From a virus: a stretch of DNA of 57,793 nt. The notes beneath the pieces were generated by a model. That model was not told the origin of the DNA, made no database searches, and saw only the letters and a program-made list of their open reading frames with translations. The stretch lies in IMG/VR virus record IMGVR_UViG_3300025466_000041, positions 1 to 57,793 of that record. One strand, written 5' to 3'. Positions 7,477 to 16,156 of the stretch are shown here, piece after piece (within the stretch, counting starts at the first letter, position 1; every line of letters begins with the position of its first letter). The translations under genes and the position numbers were made by a program.

Positions 7477-8486
7477 AGGCTGTTATAAATGCTCAGTAGA
7501 ATATTTTTGTCGTAGGTATCGCTATCAATACTAACAATTTGATTGCTAACGATTTGATCTACTGATTCAAATGCTTGTACATCGATATTGGTATTAATTT
7601 CAACATCTTTCTTTTCTGCAATAAGAGTAAGTTCGCGGATGTCATAATCTGCCATGAACTTTTCTTTAATAAAACTTGCTTCTTCGTATGTAATATCAAT
7701 GTCTAGCGTAACACGTAAATGTTGCTTAGATTTGATAATAGTGTCTGCTTCGTCGATTAGACGGCTTAGTGTTACTGTTCTAAAAGTAGGCTGATCTGGC
7801 CAACTAAAATATTCAGGTTGCCCTCCCCATTCCATAACCATCATGCCGCGATCATCGTCCCATGTATCTGCATAATTGTGTGGGAAAGCATTGCCGATGT
7901 AAATCATGTTCTTTTGTTGCTGACGCTTATGAAAGTGTCCACTAAAACCTAGTTCATATTGTTTGAAACTATCTAGTTGAATCTCTCCATGATCTGGCAT
8001 TTGTATCATAGCGTTCATGAAAAAGTTAGGTAATTCAAAATGTCCAAATATATATTTCCCGCCTTTCTTACCTACCGACTTCCATTCTTCGCCCACCAAC
8101 CATGGACACAGCGTGACATCTCCAATAGTAGTAGGCTCATGTACCACAGTGATACCAGGTATATACTTTCCAAACTCCACAGAGTGTATGTCTCGTTTGT
8201 CTTTATAGTACAGATCATGATTACCAGGAAAGAAGTAGAACTGATCAAACGCTTGTCCCAACTTCTCCAAGGCCCTAAGGCTATAATCCATTGTAGTAAT
8301 ATTAAGGCTATTGCGATTATGATGCCAATCGCCCATAAAGATACCTGTATCACAACCTTCCTCCTTTGCTTTGGCAATATACCAATCTACAAAGTCTTCA
8401 CAGTCCTGATTGTGTACTGATGAATTGCTCTTGAGACCGAAATGAATATCGGTCATACACGCAACTTTTTTAAATAAGTTTGCCAT
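7473..8486 (-). CDS. 47: gp47 recombination endonuclease subunit, Mre11/SbcD-like
   Basis: 337 residues, matching T4 gp47 (339). The metallophosphatase motifs occur in order: CMTDIHFG, FMGDWHHNRNS, FFPGNHDLYY, YIFGHFELP and SGHFHKRQ, which supply the two-metal ligands of the Mre11 nuclease. The C-terminal part would cap the active site and contact gp46. The start shares its A with the TAA of the upstream gene (TAATG), and the stop overlaps gp46 in ATGA, so all three genes are translationally coupled. Confidence 0.95.
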   Translation of the reverse strand: MANLFKKVACMTDIHFGLKSNSSVHNQDCEDFVDWYIAKAKEEGCDTGIFMGDWHHNRNSLNITTMDYSLRALEKLGQAFDQFYFFPGNHDLYYKDKRDIHSVEFGKYIPGITVVHEPTTIGDVTLCPWLVGEEWKSVGKKGGKYIFGHFELPNFFMNAMIQMPDHGEIQLDSFKQYELGFSGHFHKRQQQKNMIYIGNAFPHNYADTWDDDRGMMVMEWGGQPEYFSWPDQPTFRTVTLSRLIDEADTIIKSKQHLRVTLDIDITYEEASFIKEKFMADYDIRELTLIAEKKDVEINTNIDVQAFESVDQIVSNQIVSIDSDTYDKNILLSIYNSL

Positions 8487-8728
8487 TATTCTTTAACTCC
8501 GTTTTCGGTATCTATAAGATATTGGGCATGATCTCCATTGATTGGATTACCTTTCAACACTAAATGATCGTGCATCGCCATCATAGCATTGGCAAACCAC
8601 GCAGTCATTAAAGCCTCACTATCAGACTCTACACCATCTTCCGACCATACTGTATACTTTTCAGCAAAGAATTTAGCCCAGGCTCTTGCATCAGGGTTTG
8701 TGTGAATAGACATATCGTAGTTGTTCAT
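8486..8728 (-). CDS. Small conserved T4-like phage protein
   Basis: 80 residues from the ATG at 8728 (MNNYDMSIHTNPDARAWAKF). It contains WFANAMMAMHD and NPINGDHAQYLID, motifs I recall from a conserved hypothetical protein of cyanophages. I chose 8728 over the ATG at 8740 because GGAAGAA sits just before 8728 and because the ATG overlaps the stop of the upstream GIY-YIG gene as ATGA. No catalytic motif; role unknown. Its placement with 47 and 46 suggests an early or middle gene of DNA metabolism. Confidence 0.75.
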   Translation of the reverse strand: MNNYDMSIHTNPDARAWAKFFAEKYTVWSEDGVESDSEALMTAWFANAMMAMHDHLVLKGNPINGDHAQYLIDTENGVKE

Positions 8729-9486
8729 TTTTCTTCCCATATTTTATAACCATTGTAGAAAACACCTTCTTGTGTTTTTTTAATAATGGTGTTTGCCCAT
8801 TGATTTGTTAATCTATGGAATTCACTTTTACTTGAATAGTATAACACATTACCGTCTTCCAGTTCAACCTTTAGTTTCTTCGAAACAGCCGCGGCACCTT
8901 TAATCGAATTAATCTGATTGCGTTTCTTCATTTCTTCTGGATTTTCCAACTGCCATTTTCTAATCCCTACTGCTTTTGTTTTGGCAATATCTGGATTTGC
9001 TTTGTAAAATTTCTTAAGGGTATCCGATTTCTTTTGATAAATTTCGTCAGTATGTAAATGTTTAGTTAATAATTTTCTATCAACTTCAGTAGTTCCTGCC
9101 CATTTGATATTTTTATTATAATTACTAAAATGCTCACCTAATGCAGATTTGATTTTGTTTATATCTGCAAGCGATAATAAAGTTAAATCGTATTTTCCTA
9201 AACCGTCTCCACCTGGAGTAGAGTTAAGTCCGTTTTTATAAGAATCGTATTGCTTAATGTAATCAATTTCCGATAACGCAAGTTCTCCAATAGACTTAAA
9301 GTTATCTTTTAATATTTCAACTACACAATTCTTTATGCCATACATATTCATAGCCTTATGTAATTTTGTTTTACATCTTGTAGTTGCCTCATCGCAATGC
9401 TTTTTCCATCGTGATAACTTATAGGACGGTTTAGTATCAAGTCCTATATAAACATTATTATTAACGATAATTTTATAGATAAACAT
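8725..9486 (-). CDS. GIY-YIG homing-type endonuclease, free-standing
   Basis: 253 residues. The N-terminal GIY-YIG module is MFIYKIIVNNNVYIGLDT (residues 1-18), with the catalytic-type SRWKKH (25-30) and GIKNCVVEIL (50-59), plus E73 in the SEIDYIKQYDSYKNGLN helix. The region about 145-215 (KKSDTLKKFYKANPDIAKTK, RKWQLENPEEMKKRNQ) looks like the basic modular repeats (NUMOD3-like) used by homing enzymes for DNA contact. A C-terminal helix-turn-helix-like domain (SKSEFHRLTNQ, 222-232) follows. It sits between gp55 and the small 8486 gene, with its own late promoter inside a hairpin, as described for I-TevI and other T4 homing enzymes. It is the clearest mobile gene of the window. Confidence 0.85.
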   Translation of the reverse strand: MFIYKIIVNNNVYIGLDTKPSYKLSRWKKHCDEATTRCKTKLHKAMNMYGIKNCVVEILKDNFKSIGELALSEIDYIKQYDSYKNGLNSTPGGDGLGKYDLTLLSLADINKIKSALGEHFSNYNKNIKWAGTTEVDRKLLTKHLHTDEIYQKKSDTLKKFYKANPDIAKTKAVGIRKWQLENPEEMKKRNQINSIKGAAAVSKKLKVELEDGNVLYYSSKSEFHRLTNQWANTIIKKTQEGVFYNGYKIWEEK

Positions 9487-9496
9487 ATTTTAATCC

Positions 9497-9524
9497 AAAG
9501 TGTATAGTTTTATTTATACACTTT
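9497..9524 (-). promoter_or_regulatory. Late promoter embedded in an RNA hairpin before the homing endonuclease
   Basis: On the minus strand AAAGTGTATA (9524-9515) pairs with TATACACTTT (9506-9497), a perfect 10-base-pair stem with an 8-base loop. The late box TATAAATA lies at 9518-9511, inside the 5' arm and loop. Late transcripts should start near 9505, after the 5' arm, and cannot form the stem. Read-through transcripts from the gp55 side can. The weak ribosome-binding GGA (9496-9494) directly follows the stem, and two extra C-G pairs with one bulged base would cover its GG. Confidence 0.8.
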
Positions 9525-9533
9525 AGGGTTAAA

Positions 9534-10373
9534 TCATTCTTGATTCTCATCAAATCGTTTAACAGCGGCCGCATGTTCTCCAGCACCAGTACGACTGTAG
9601 CTAGGATTCATGCCGTTGATTTCTAAAATATCATCACGAATATTTTGATTGCGTTTTTCAATATTGATAACACGAACAAAACTGTTAGTAACAGCCGCAG
9701 TAAAATAAGCAAACGGATTGTCGGATTTGCTTTCGTCAAATTGTAATCCAATCTGTGTTAACTGCAAAATGGCCTGTCCTTTCATTTCGTCATTGTATGT
9801 GTAACCGCGAACATTGCCACGGGTTGCATAACGTTCGCACAATTTTAACATCATCCTAGCTAAAGTGTTAGTAATTTGACCAGCATCTTTGTCGAACTTG
9901 CCCTTAACTAAATCACCTTTCCAATGACTTTTTCCAACACAAACAAGCTCATCGTTTTCATCAAATTTCCAATGTTGGAATGGCGGGAAATTGACCTTGT
10001 CCCTATGGTCTGCTAGACTCTTAGGATTCTTTTTACGAGTATTGTTCAATGGAATATGATCGAATGTCATGACCCTGAATACTACATCTGTTTTTTGAAT
10101 CTTTTTATAGTCAACTTCACAATCTGCTTGTTTGACTTTTTCACCAGCAGCTTTGCGCCGTTGGTATTCTGCATCTCCAATTCTCTTAGCTCGATTACGT
10201 TTGGCTTCTGCTATGCTTCTTATATTGATCTTATCCAAACTAGCAACAATCATGTCATATTGATGATATTCTGGTTGTGTAAAACTGCAATACGAGCTTT
10301 TACTTCTATGTATTTCTAACAACATATCCTTGTTGTTTAGGTAATTTACTTTAGTTTGTGTTGGTAAAGTCAT
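9534..10373 (-). CDS. 55: gp55 late-transcription sigma factor
   Basis: 279 residues. The C-terminal two-thirds holds the sigma region-2-like core: YTYNDEMKGQAILQLTQIGL and SDNPFAYFTAAVTNSFVRVI, then EKRNQNIRDDIL, matching the gp55 signature (FD-x-S-x-NPFAYFT, then an aromatic/basic run and EK-x-NQ). gp55 binds host core polymerase and directs it to TATAAATA-type late boxes, several of which are present here. The N-terminal 100 residues are longer and more basic than in T4 gp55 (185 residues). It is preceded by a sigma70-type promoter, fitting early synthesis of a late regulator. The 3' end is followed by the hairpin that controls the homing endonuclease. Confidence 0.9.
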   Translation of the reverse strand: MTLPTQTKVNYLNNKDMLLEIHRSKSSYCSFTQPEYHQYDMIVASLDKINIRSIAEAKRNRAKRIGDAEYQRRKAAGEKVKQADCEVDYKKIQKTDVVFRVMTFDHIPLNNTRKKNPKSLADHRDKVNFPPFQHWKFDENDELVCVGKSHWKGDLVKGKFDKDAGQITNTLARMMLKLCERYATRGNVRGYTYNDEMKGQAILQLTQIGLQFDESKSDNPFAYFTAAVTNSFVRVINIEKRNQNIRDDILEINGMNPSYSRTGAGEHAAAVKRFDENQE

Positions 10374-10398
10374 CCGTTCTCAGTCCTATAATAGTAAC

Positions 10399-10427
10399 AT
10401 TATAAACTACGCACTTAATAAAGTCAA
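10399..10427 (-). promoter_or_regulatory. Sigma70-type early promoter for gene 55
   Basis: The minus strand has TTGACT (10427-10422), a 17-base spacer and TATAAT (10404-10399), ending 26 bases before the gp55 ATG. The -10 is perfect and the -35 has one mismatch. This is the expected host-polymerase early promoter for the late sigma factor. Confidence 0.8.
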
Positions 10428-10434
10428 ATAAATA
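10427..10434 (+). promoter_or_regulatory. Late promoter box AATAAATA for the virion block
   Basis: Plus-strand AATAAATA (NATAAATA form) ends 24 bases before the ATG at 10458, with AGAGGA between. It shares base 10427 with the -35 of the divergent gp55 early promoter. The first base deviates from T4 TATAAATA, but the spacing matches the other late boxes. Confidence 0.65.
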
Positions 10435-10457
10435 ATATACCAAAAGAGGATTTTATT

Positions 10458-11471
10458 ATGTCATTCGGCGATAGTTTCATACAAACAGCTACCAGTTCAC
10501 AGAACCTAATAGGTGCAGTGTCGTCTGGCGTAAACACAGCCAGTAGATTAGCCAGTGCTGTATCTACAGCATATAATGGTGACCCAGGTGGCTTTGGTAG
10601 CGCATTGAGATCCATTAACTTGCCAGAAGCAGGGGAAGCTGTAGGGGATTTAGTAAGTGCGGTAGCTAGTTTTGGCGGGGATGCTGATCCCGCAGATTGG
10701 CGTGTACGTTTAAGTTTAGTCAATTGGACTAGCTTCAAAGGAAGTCCTGTACTTAAACCGTTAAAAGATGCAGGTGGTCTCATATTTCCATACACTCCAA
10801 CAATTAATATTGCCAGCACAGCATCATATAATAGTATTGATACGACACATACCAACTATTCTTTTAGAACTTTTAAAAATAGTGATCCAGGACAGATATC
10901 AATTACAGCGCCTATGAATGTTGAAGATTCAACTCAGGCTTTATATTGGATTGCGGCGGTTCATTATTTACGTAGCCTTACCAAAATGTTCGCTGGATCT
11001 GATCCAAAGGCCGGCAATCCTCCTCCAATTGTTATGTTAAATGGTTACGGAAATTATATTTTTAAAAATGTACCTGTTGTAGTACAAAGTTTTAGTACAA
11101 GTTTAGATGCTAACTGTGACTATATTGGATGTAATGTTGTCGGTAGTATGGCAGGTGACATACAGGGTGTTAGCGATGCTGTTGGCGGACTAGCTAGTAG
11201 CATTGGAGGATCATTAGGCGGAGCCATTCCTGGACTTGGCGACATTGCAGGCGGTATAAGTAGCATAGCTGGTGGTGTAGGACAAGTTGCTGCGCTAGCC
11301 GGAAGTCTTGGCCTTGGCGGAACTACTAGCGGCGGAGTAGCTCATGTGCCAACTAAGAGCTCATTTAGTATAACTTTACAACCAATTTACAGCAGAAATA
11401 GTGCTCGTAATTTTAGCCTTGATAGGTTTGTTGGCGGCGGGTACCTTAATAATTCATTTGGATATGTATAA
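10458..11471 (+). CDS. Baseplate tail-tube initiator/cap, gp48/gp54 type
   Basis: 337 residues, between T4 gp54 (320) and gp48 (364). The recognisable core lies at about residues 110-210: LIFPYTPTINIASTASYNSI, HTNYSFRTFKNS, ALYWIAAVHYLRSLTKMF, PPPIVMLNGYGNYIF and VVVQSFSTSLDANCDYI. This is the tube-like fold shared by gp19, gp48 and gp54. The C-terminal part is Gly/Ser/Ala-rich (about 230-300), then basic (QPIYSRNSARNFS). The protein would cap the hub and start polymerisation of the tail tube. Which of the two T4 proteins it replaces cannot be decided by eye. It is the first gene of the 37-kb virion block and ends in a TAATG overlap with gp53. Confidence 0.75.
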   Translation: MSFGDSFIQTATSSQNLIGAVSSGVNTASRLASAVSTAYNGDPGGFGSALRSINLPEAGEAVGDLVSAVASFGGDADPADWRVRLSLVNWTSFKGSPVLKPLKDAGGLIFPYTPTINIASTASYNSIDTTHTNYSFRTFKNSDPGQISITAPMNVEDSTQALYWIAAVHYLRSLTKMFAGSDPKAGNPPPIVMLNGYGNYIFKNVPVVVQSFSTSLDANCDYIGCNVVGSMAGDIQGVSDAVGGLASSIGGSLGGAIPGLGDIAGGISSIAGGVGQVAALAGSLGLGGTTSGGVAHVPTKSSFSITLQPIYSRNSARNFSLDRFVGGGYLNNSFGYV

Positions 11472-11773
11472 TGTCAGCACAATATTCTAACACAAGTCCT
11501 TGGTATACTACTCCAGTTAAAAATAATTATTTGGATATTTTATCTATACGACCTGTAAGTGCAGAAGTGGATGATTTTCTTTATACAATAGAACCACAGT
11601 ATGCTTACCGTCCAGATTTATTGTCGTATGACTTGTATGGAACAACACAGCTATGGTGGGTGTTCATGCAACGCAATCTTGATGTTCTTCAAGATCCTAT
11701 TTTAGATTTCTCTCCAGGAACTCAAATTTATATTTGTAAAAATAGTAGTCTAACTACAGCATTAGGTTTATAA
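11471..11773 (+). CDS. 53: gp53 baseplate wedge protein
   Basis: 100 residues, about half of T4 gp53 (196). The family core is clear: YDLYGTTQLWWVFMQRNL (residues 54-71) followed by QDPILDFSPGTQIYIC, which resembles the YG-x-LWW and DP-x-x-DF-x-x-GT-x-I pattern of gp53 and of LysM-like baseplate proteins. In T4, gp53 joins wedges around the hub. The start overlaps the upstream stop as TAATG, and the stop lies one base before the next ATG. Confidence 0.85.
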   Translation: MSAQYSNTSPWYTTPVKNNYLDILSIRPVSAEVDDFLYTIEPQYAYRPDLLSYDLYGTTQLWWVFMQRNLDVLQDPILDFSPGTQIYICKNSSLTTALGL

Positions 11774-11774
11774 T

Positions 11775-14033
11775 ATGTCAGTATTAGATGATATTTCAGG
11801 AGCAGTTGATTCAGCAACAACGTCTGTAGGCAATGCTGTTAGTAGTGCTGTTGGAGGTGTAACAAACTTTTTAAGTTCGGGACCTGCCAGTGCGTTATCG
11901 TCAATTGGAAATGCTGTTAGCGGAGCATTAAGTAGTCTTGGAACATTATTTTCTCCACTATCGGGTGTTAGTCTTCCTATAAAAAATCCGTTGTTTGCCT
12001 ATGCTAGTTATGACTATGTATTGGGAATAGCTGTCCTTACAGATGACCAGTTAAACAATCCAGACAAAGGATATATGAGTGGCGTTAAGTTAGAATTAAT
12101 TTGCAAAAGTGCCAACGCAGATCCTACCAACAGAGTAAAAACACCATTTGGACAGTTTGATTATTTTGTAGATAAACTTGAAATTAATAGTACCATCGGT
12201 TTGGAAAAAGGTAATAATACCAATATGATGGACATGAACTTTAATATAACAGAACCATATAGTATGGGTACGTTTATGATGAGTTTGCAACAAGCAGCTT
12301 GGGATTCGGGTCATGACAATTATACACAAGCACCATTTTTATTAACTATAGATTTTAGAGGAAATACTGAAACAGGTCGATTGGATAATATTGCAGGAAC
12401 ATCCCGTAGAATTCCTTTTAGATTTAAAGATATTTCTATGACTGTTACTGATGCAGGATCAGTATATCATTGCACAGCATATCCTTGGAATAAACAAGCA
12501 CTTAGTAGTCACGTTTCTGGTATTAAAACAGATGCAAGTGTTAAAGGAGTAACTGTTCAGGAAGTTTTGCAAACTGGCGAAAAAAGTTTACAAGTGATGT
12601 TGAATAAACGTTTGCAACAACTGGTAACTGATAAAGAAGTTGAAGTTGCAGATCAAATATTAATATTATTTCCAACTGATGTTAGTAGTGCTGGCGTAGA
12701 TAATGCCAAAGGTGATACAGAAGATTCCACAGGTGCTGTAACTACAGGTACCGCAACTAGTGTTGATGCAATCGCAAAACAATTAAAATTAGTAAAAAGT
12801 ACTATACCAGCAAATAATACTCTAGTACAAGATCCAGCAAATGTAAATCTTATTGGTAAAGCTAAAATGGGTTTTAGTGATACACGTAAAGGTGACCCTC
12901 CAGTAGGCAAAGATAGTAAAGTTGTAGTCAACGGAGATGTAATTCGTAGTAACAATACTGTTAATCCACAAACTAGCGATTTGCGTTTCAGCCAAGATAC
13001 TGATATAACAGTAGCTATTGATGCGGTATTGCTTAACAGTGATTATTCTACAACACAATTACAAGAACAAAATATTGATAAAGCAGGTATGCGTAAATGG
13101 TGGCGTGTTGATACTCAAGTTTATACAATCACCGACGATAGAAATTTACAAAGCTCAGGAACAAAGCCTCGAGTGATTGTTTATCGAATTGTTCCGTATG
13201 GGGTACACACTAGTAAAACTACAGCACCAAACTCAAAAGCTCCAGGATTTGCTGAATTAGAAAAACAATGTGTCAAAGTATATGATTATTTGTATACCGG
13301 AAAAAATGTGGATGTATTGAATTTTAGAATTGAATTCAAAACAGGCTTTGCTGGCAAAATGGGTGCTACTAGTATTAAGCGTACTATTGATAATAAACAA
13401 CAAACAGAAGCTAGCGGTGCAGACAGTAATGATCAAAATAATTTAAAGTCATTAGATGGTGGTAAAAAACCTGAAAGAAAATTAGGAGTAATACCACAAG
13501 CTGTTAATCGATCAAGCACATCATTTGCTGGTGACGGCACAGGCGGTGGTGGTATAGAAGATGAAGGTACACGAGCTGCAAAACAATTCCATGATGCTAT
13601 TACTAGTGCAGCCGGTATGCTACAATTAGATTTAAAAATAATTGGAGATCCATATTGGATTGCGCAAAGCGGCATGGGTAATTATACAAGCTCTCCTACA
13701 CAGTATCAAAATTTAAACAAAGACGGTAGTGTAAATTATCAAGGTAGTGAAGTAGATGTTAAGGTAAATTTCAGAACGCCTGTTGATATTAATCAATCTA
13801 CAGGCTTGTATGATTTTGGTAAAAGTACTAAGAGTGCTCCTGTACTAACTTGGAGTGGTATCTATCAAGTTATTAAAGTTGTAAGTTATTTTGATAACGG
13901 ACAGTTTACTCAGGTATTAAGCGGTCCTAGAAGAAACGGTCAAGAAATTGACGGAGCAGGTAGTTCATCGGCCACACTAAACACTTCTAACGAGAAGAAA
14001 GATCCGGCACCTAAAGATGCCACCGGAGATTAA
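11775..14033 (+). CDS. Baseplate hub protein, probable gp27-like
   Basis: 752 residues. The first 65 residues are low-complexity Ser/Ala/Gly. A folded part begins near KNPLFAYASYDYVLGIAVLT. The C-terminal region includes GMLQLDLKIIGDPYWIAQS (about residue 615), then VDVKVNFRTPVDINQSTGLY and GIYQVIKVVSYFDNGQFTQV. These motifs (GDP-W-I, then a gated 'YQV..V.S.F..G.F.Q.L' strand) are typical of the hub proteins of contractile tails, which trimerise on the spike. The very next gene is the gp5-like spike, as 27 and 5 cooperate in T4. It is much longer than T4 gp27 (391), so the assignment rests on context plus the C-terminal motifs. Confidence 0.65.
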   Translation: MSVLDDISGAVDSATTSVGNAVSSAVGGVTNFLSSGPASALSSIGNAVSGALSSLGTLFSPLSGVSLPIKNPLFAYASYDYVLGIAVLTDDQLNNPDKGYMSGVKLELICKSANADPTNRVKTPFGQFDYFVDKLEINSTIGLEKGNNTNMMDMNFNITEPYSMGTFMMSLQQAAWDSGHDNYTQAPFLLTIDFRGNTETGRLDNIAGTSRRIPFRFKDISMTVTDAGSVYHCTAYPWNKQALSSHVSGIKTDASVKGVTVQEVLQTGEKSLQVMLNKRLQQLVTDKEVEVADQILILFPTDVSSAGVDNAKGDTEDSTGAVTTGTATSVDAIAKQLKLVKSTIPANNTLVQDPANVNLIGKAKMGFSDTRKGDPPVGKDSKVVVNGDVIRSNNTVNPQTSDLRFSQDTDITVAIDAVLLNSDYSTTQLQEQNIDKAGMRKWWRVDTQVYTITDDRNLQSSGTKPRVIVYRIVPYGVHTSKTTAPNSKAPGFAELEKQCVKVYDYLYTGKNVDVLNFRIEFKTGFAGKMGATSIKRTIDNKQQTEASGADSNDQNNLKSLDGGKKPERKLGVIPQAVNRSSTSFAGDGTGGGGIEDEGTRAAKQFHDAITSAAGMLQLDLKIIGDPYWIAQSGMGNYTSSPTQYQNLNKDGSVNYQGSEVDVKVNFRTPVDINQSTGLYDFGKSTKSAPVLTWSGIYQVIKVVSYFDNGQFTQVLSGPRRNGQEIDGAGSSSATLNTSNEKKDPAPKDATGD

Positions 14034-14035
14034 AA

Positions 14036-15667
14036 ATGGCTGAACATGAATACGAAGAGTACTCGGCATCCCCTAAAACGCCAAAGCCTGGGCCGTTCCT
14101 TGCCAGAGTTGTCAGCAATCTTGATCCAACATACATGGGTATATTAGAAGTTGAAATTCTAAAACCAGTTGGCGGATCATCTAGTGAAAGTCAGTTACAT
14201 CAAGTAAAATATATGAGTCCGTTTTACGGAGTCACTAGTGTACAAGCTAACGGTGAAAACAACGACTTTGCTGACACACAAAAAAGTTATGGTATGTGGA
14301 TGGTGCCACCTGATGTTGGTGTTACTGTAGTTGTTATTTTTATTGACGGTGATCCTAAACGCGGTTATTGGATTGGTTGTGTTCAAGATGAAAATATGAA
14401 TTTTATGGTTCCTGGGATTGCGGCCACTGAAAGTGTAGTTGAAAATCCAGATCCAGATAATCAAGGTCGCAATGGTCGTGTTCCTGCAGCAGAATATAAT
14501 AAAAAAATAGAAGACAACAATAGTCCAGGCGATCCTGATAAGAATTTTAAACCAGAACATCCTTTTACTAAAATGTTAACACATCAAGGTTTAGTGTTAG
14601 ATGACACTAGGGGTATTACAACAAGTAGTGCTAGACGTGAAAGTCCTAGTAATGTATTTGGTATTAGTACTCCAGGTCCGTTGGATAAAAAAGGAAAAAA
14701 AGTTAAAAGCGGTAAAGCCGAGTGGTTAGCAGATACATTTATTAGTAGACTTGGCGGAAGTTCTTTTGTCATGGATGACGGTGATGCAAACTGGTTAAGA
14801 AAAACCGCGCCCACAGACGGACCACCAGATTATGCCAGTATTGATGCAAGTGAAACTGACGGTGATGTAGGACTACCGGCTAATGAATTAATTAGAATTC
14901 GAACTCGAACAGGTCATCAAATTTTATTGCATAACACAGAAGATTTGATTTATATTGGTAATAGTCGTGGAACTAGTTGGATAGAATTAACTAGCGATGG
15001 CAAGATAGACATTTATGCTCAGGATAGCATTAGTGTACATACTGGTAATGATTTAAACTTTTATGCTGACCGTGATATTAACATGGAAGCAGGTCGTAAT
15101 TTTAATCTTAAAGTTGCCGAAAGACACCAAACTGAAGTTGGTAAAAATAAAATTTGTATTGTAAACGGTAATGTTGCTATACAAGTAGATGGCACACAAG
15201 ATGAAACTATTTCAGGTGCTGTAAAAGAATCTTTTGGAGCAACATGGGATGTTACTACTGGCGGACAAACTAATATGACTATTGGTGGCGGTTTAGATGT
15301 TAATACTAGCGGAGCAAACAAACTTACATCAGGCGGCGATATGGCGATTTCCGCCGCCAATACTACTATATCAGGCGGCAATATTAATTTTAACGGCCCT
15401 GCAGCTGCAACAGCAGGATCTGCATCTGCAGCAACCGCTCCAGACCCATTGCCTACAATAGATAATCCAACAGATGTTGATGGAACTACTATTACTAGTA
15501 TTTTAGCTCGTATTCCAACAGCTGAACCTTATCCACATCATGAAAATTTAGATGCTACGATGTTTAAACCTAGTGCTACTGATAGAGAAGCTGCTACAGC
15601 TATTCCGGTGCCTGATGCTTGGAAAACATATTCGCTATCAATGGACACATTCTTAAAAGGAAATTAA
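14036..15667 (+). CDS. gp5-like central spike without lysozyme domain
   Basis: 543 residues. An N-terminal OB-fold (residues about 18-130: FLARVVSNLDPTYMGILEVE, MWMVPPDVGVTVVVIF, DGDPKRGYWIGCVQDENM) matches the gp5/VgrG spike base. The later part is a repetitive beta-helix (about 285-450: GRNFNLKV, GNVAIQVDG, GGGLDVNTSG, GGDMAISAANTTISGGN) as in the gp5 needle. Between them there is a linker, not the T4-type lysozyme of gp5; I see no lysozyme Glu-x8-Asp-x5-Thr arrangement. The C terminus after the helix (PAAATAG to LKGN) is extra. It should form the membrane-piercing spike, with cell-wall digestion supplied by another protein. Confidence 0.8.
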   Translation: MAEHEYEEYSASPKTPKPGPFLARVVSNLDPTYMGILEVEILKPVGGSSSESQLHQVKYMSPFYGVTSVQANGENNDFADTQKSYGMWMVPPDVGVTVVVIFIDGDPKRGYWIGCVQDENMNFMVPGIAATESVVENPDPDNQGRNGRVPAAEYNKKIEDNNSPGDPDKNFKPEHPFTKMLTHQGLVLDDTRGITTSSARRESPSNVFGISTPGPLDKKGKKVKSGKAEWLADTFISRLGGSSFVMDDGDANWLRKTAPTDGPPDYASIDASETDGDVGLPANELIRIRTRTGHQILLHNTEDLIYIGNSRGTSWIELTSDGKIDIYAQDSISVHTGNDLNFYADRDINMEAGRNFNLKVAERHQTEVGKNKICIVNGNVAIQVDGTQDETISGAVKESFGATWDVTTGGQTNMTIGGGLDVNTSGANKLTSGGDMAISAANTTISGGNINFNGPAAATAGSASAATAPDPLPTIDNPTDVDGTTITSILARIPTAEPYPHHENLDATMFKPSATDREAATAIPVPDAWKTYSLSMDTFLKGN

Positions 15668-15668
15668 T

Positions 15669-16109
15669 ATGGCTACAAGTTTACACACTAGAACAACCAT
15701 AGAGCAAACTAAAACTACTCCTCAACGTACAGTACAGCGTTATAGGGGATTCAGTACAGTAAGCACCGCCACTAAAAATTTTGCCTTATATGATTTTGAA
15801 TTAATTAAACAAGACTTATTAAATCATTTTTATGTCAGACAGGGCGAACGTTTAATGAATCCAACTTACGGAACCATTATTTGGGACGTATTATTTGAGC
15901 CTTTAACAGAAGAAATAAAGAATCTTATACTACAAAATGTTAATCAGATTTTTAATAGTGATCCTCGTGTGCAAGCAGGAAATATTGTGATTACACCCTA
16001 CGATCAAGGCCTACAAATACAATGTACACTAACATATTTGCTGTATAATTTGCAGGAAGCCTTACAATTAAAGTTCGATCAAGACAACGGATTGTTACTT
16101 ACACAATAA
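15669..16109 (+). CDS. 25: gp25 baseplate wedge protein
   Basis: 146 residues, near T4 gp25 (132). It has the family hallmark GERLMNPTYGTIIWDVLF then EPLTEEIKNLI (about residues 59-87), where the Arg and Glu correspond to the conserved E-R-x-x-x-P-x-x-G core of the gp25/lysozyme-like fold. gp25 is the sheath-nucleating wedge protein. It starts one base after the spike gene, has no promoter of its own, and ends 47 bases before the late-promoted gp6 gene. Confidence 0.9.
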   Translation: MATSLHTRTTIEQTKTTPQRTVQRYRGFSTVSTATKNFALYDFELIKQDLLNHFYVRQGERLMNPTYGTIIWDVLFEPLTEEIKNLILQNVNQIFNSDPRVQAGNIVITPYDQGLQIQCTLTYLLYNLQEALQLKFDQDNGLLLTQ

Positions 16110-16130
16110 ACTACCCACATAATTTTATTC

Positions 16131-16138
16131 GATAAATA
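16131..16138 (+). promoter_or_regulatory. Late promoter box GATAAATA before gp6
   Basis: GATAAATA ends 19 bases before the ATG at 16157, with AGGAC between. It fits the NATAAATA late form and lies in a short gap after gp25. Confidence 0.65.
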
Positions 16139-16156
16139 TCATTATTAGGACATATT

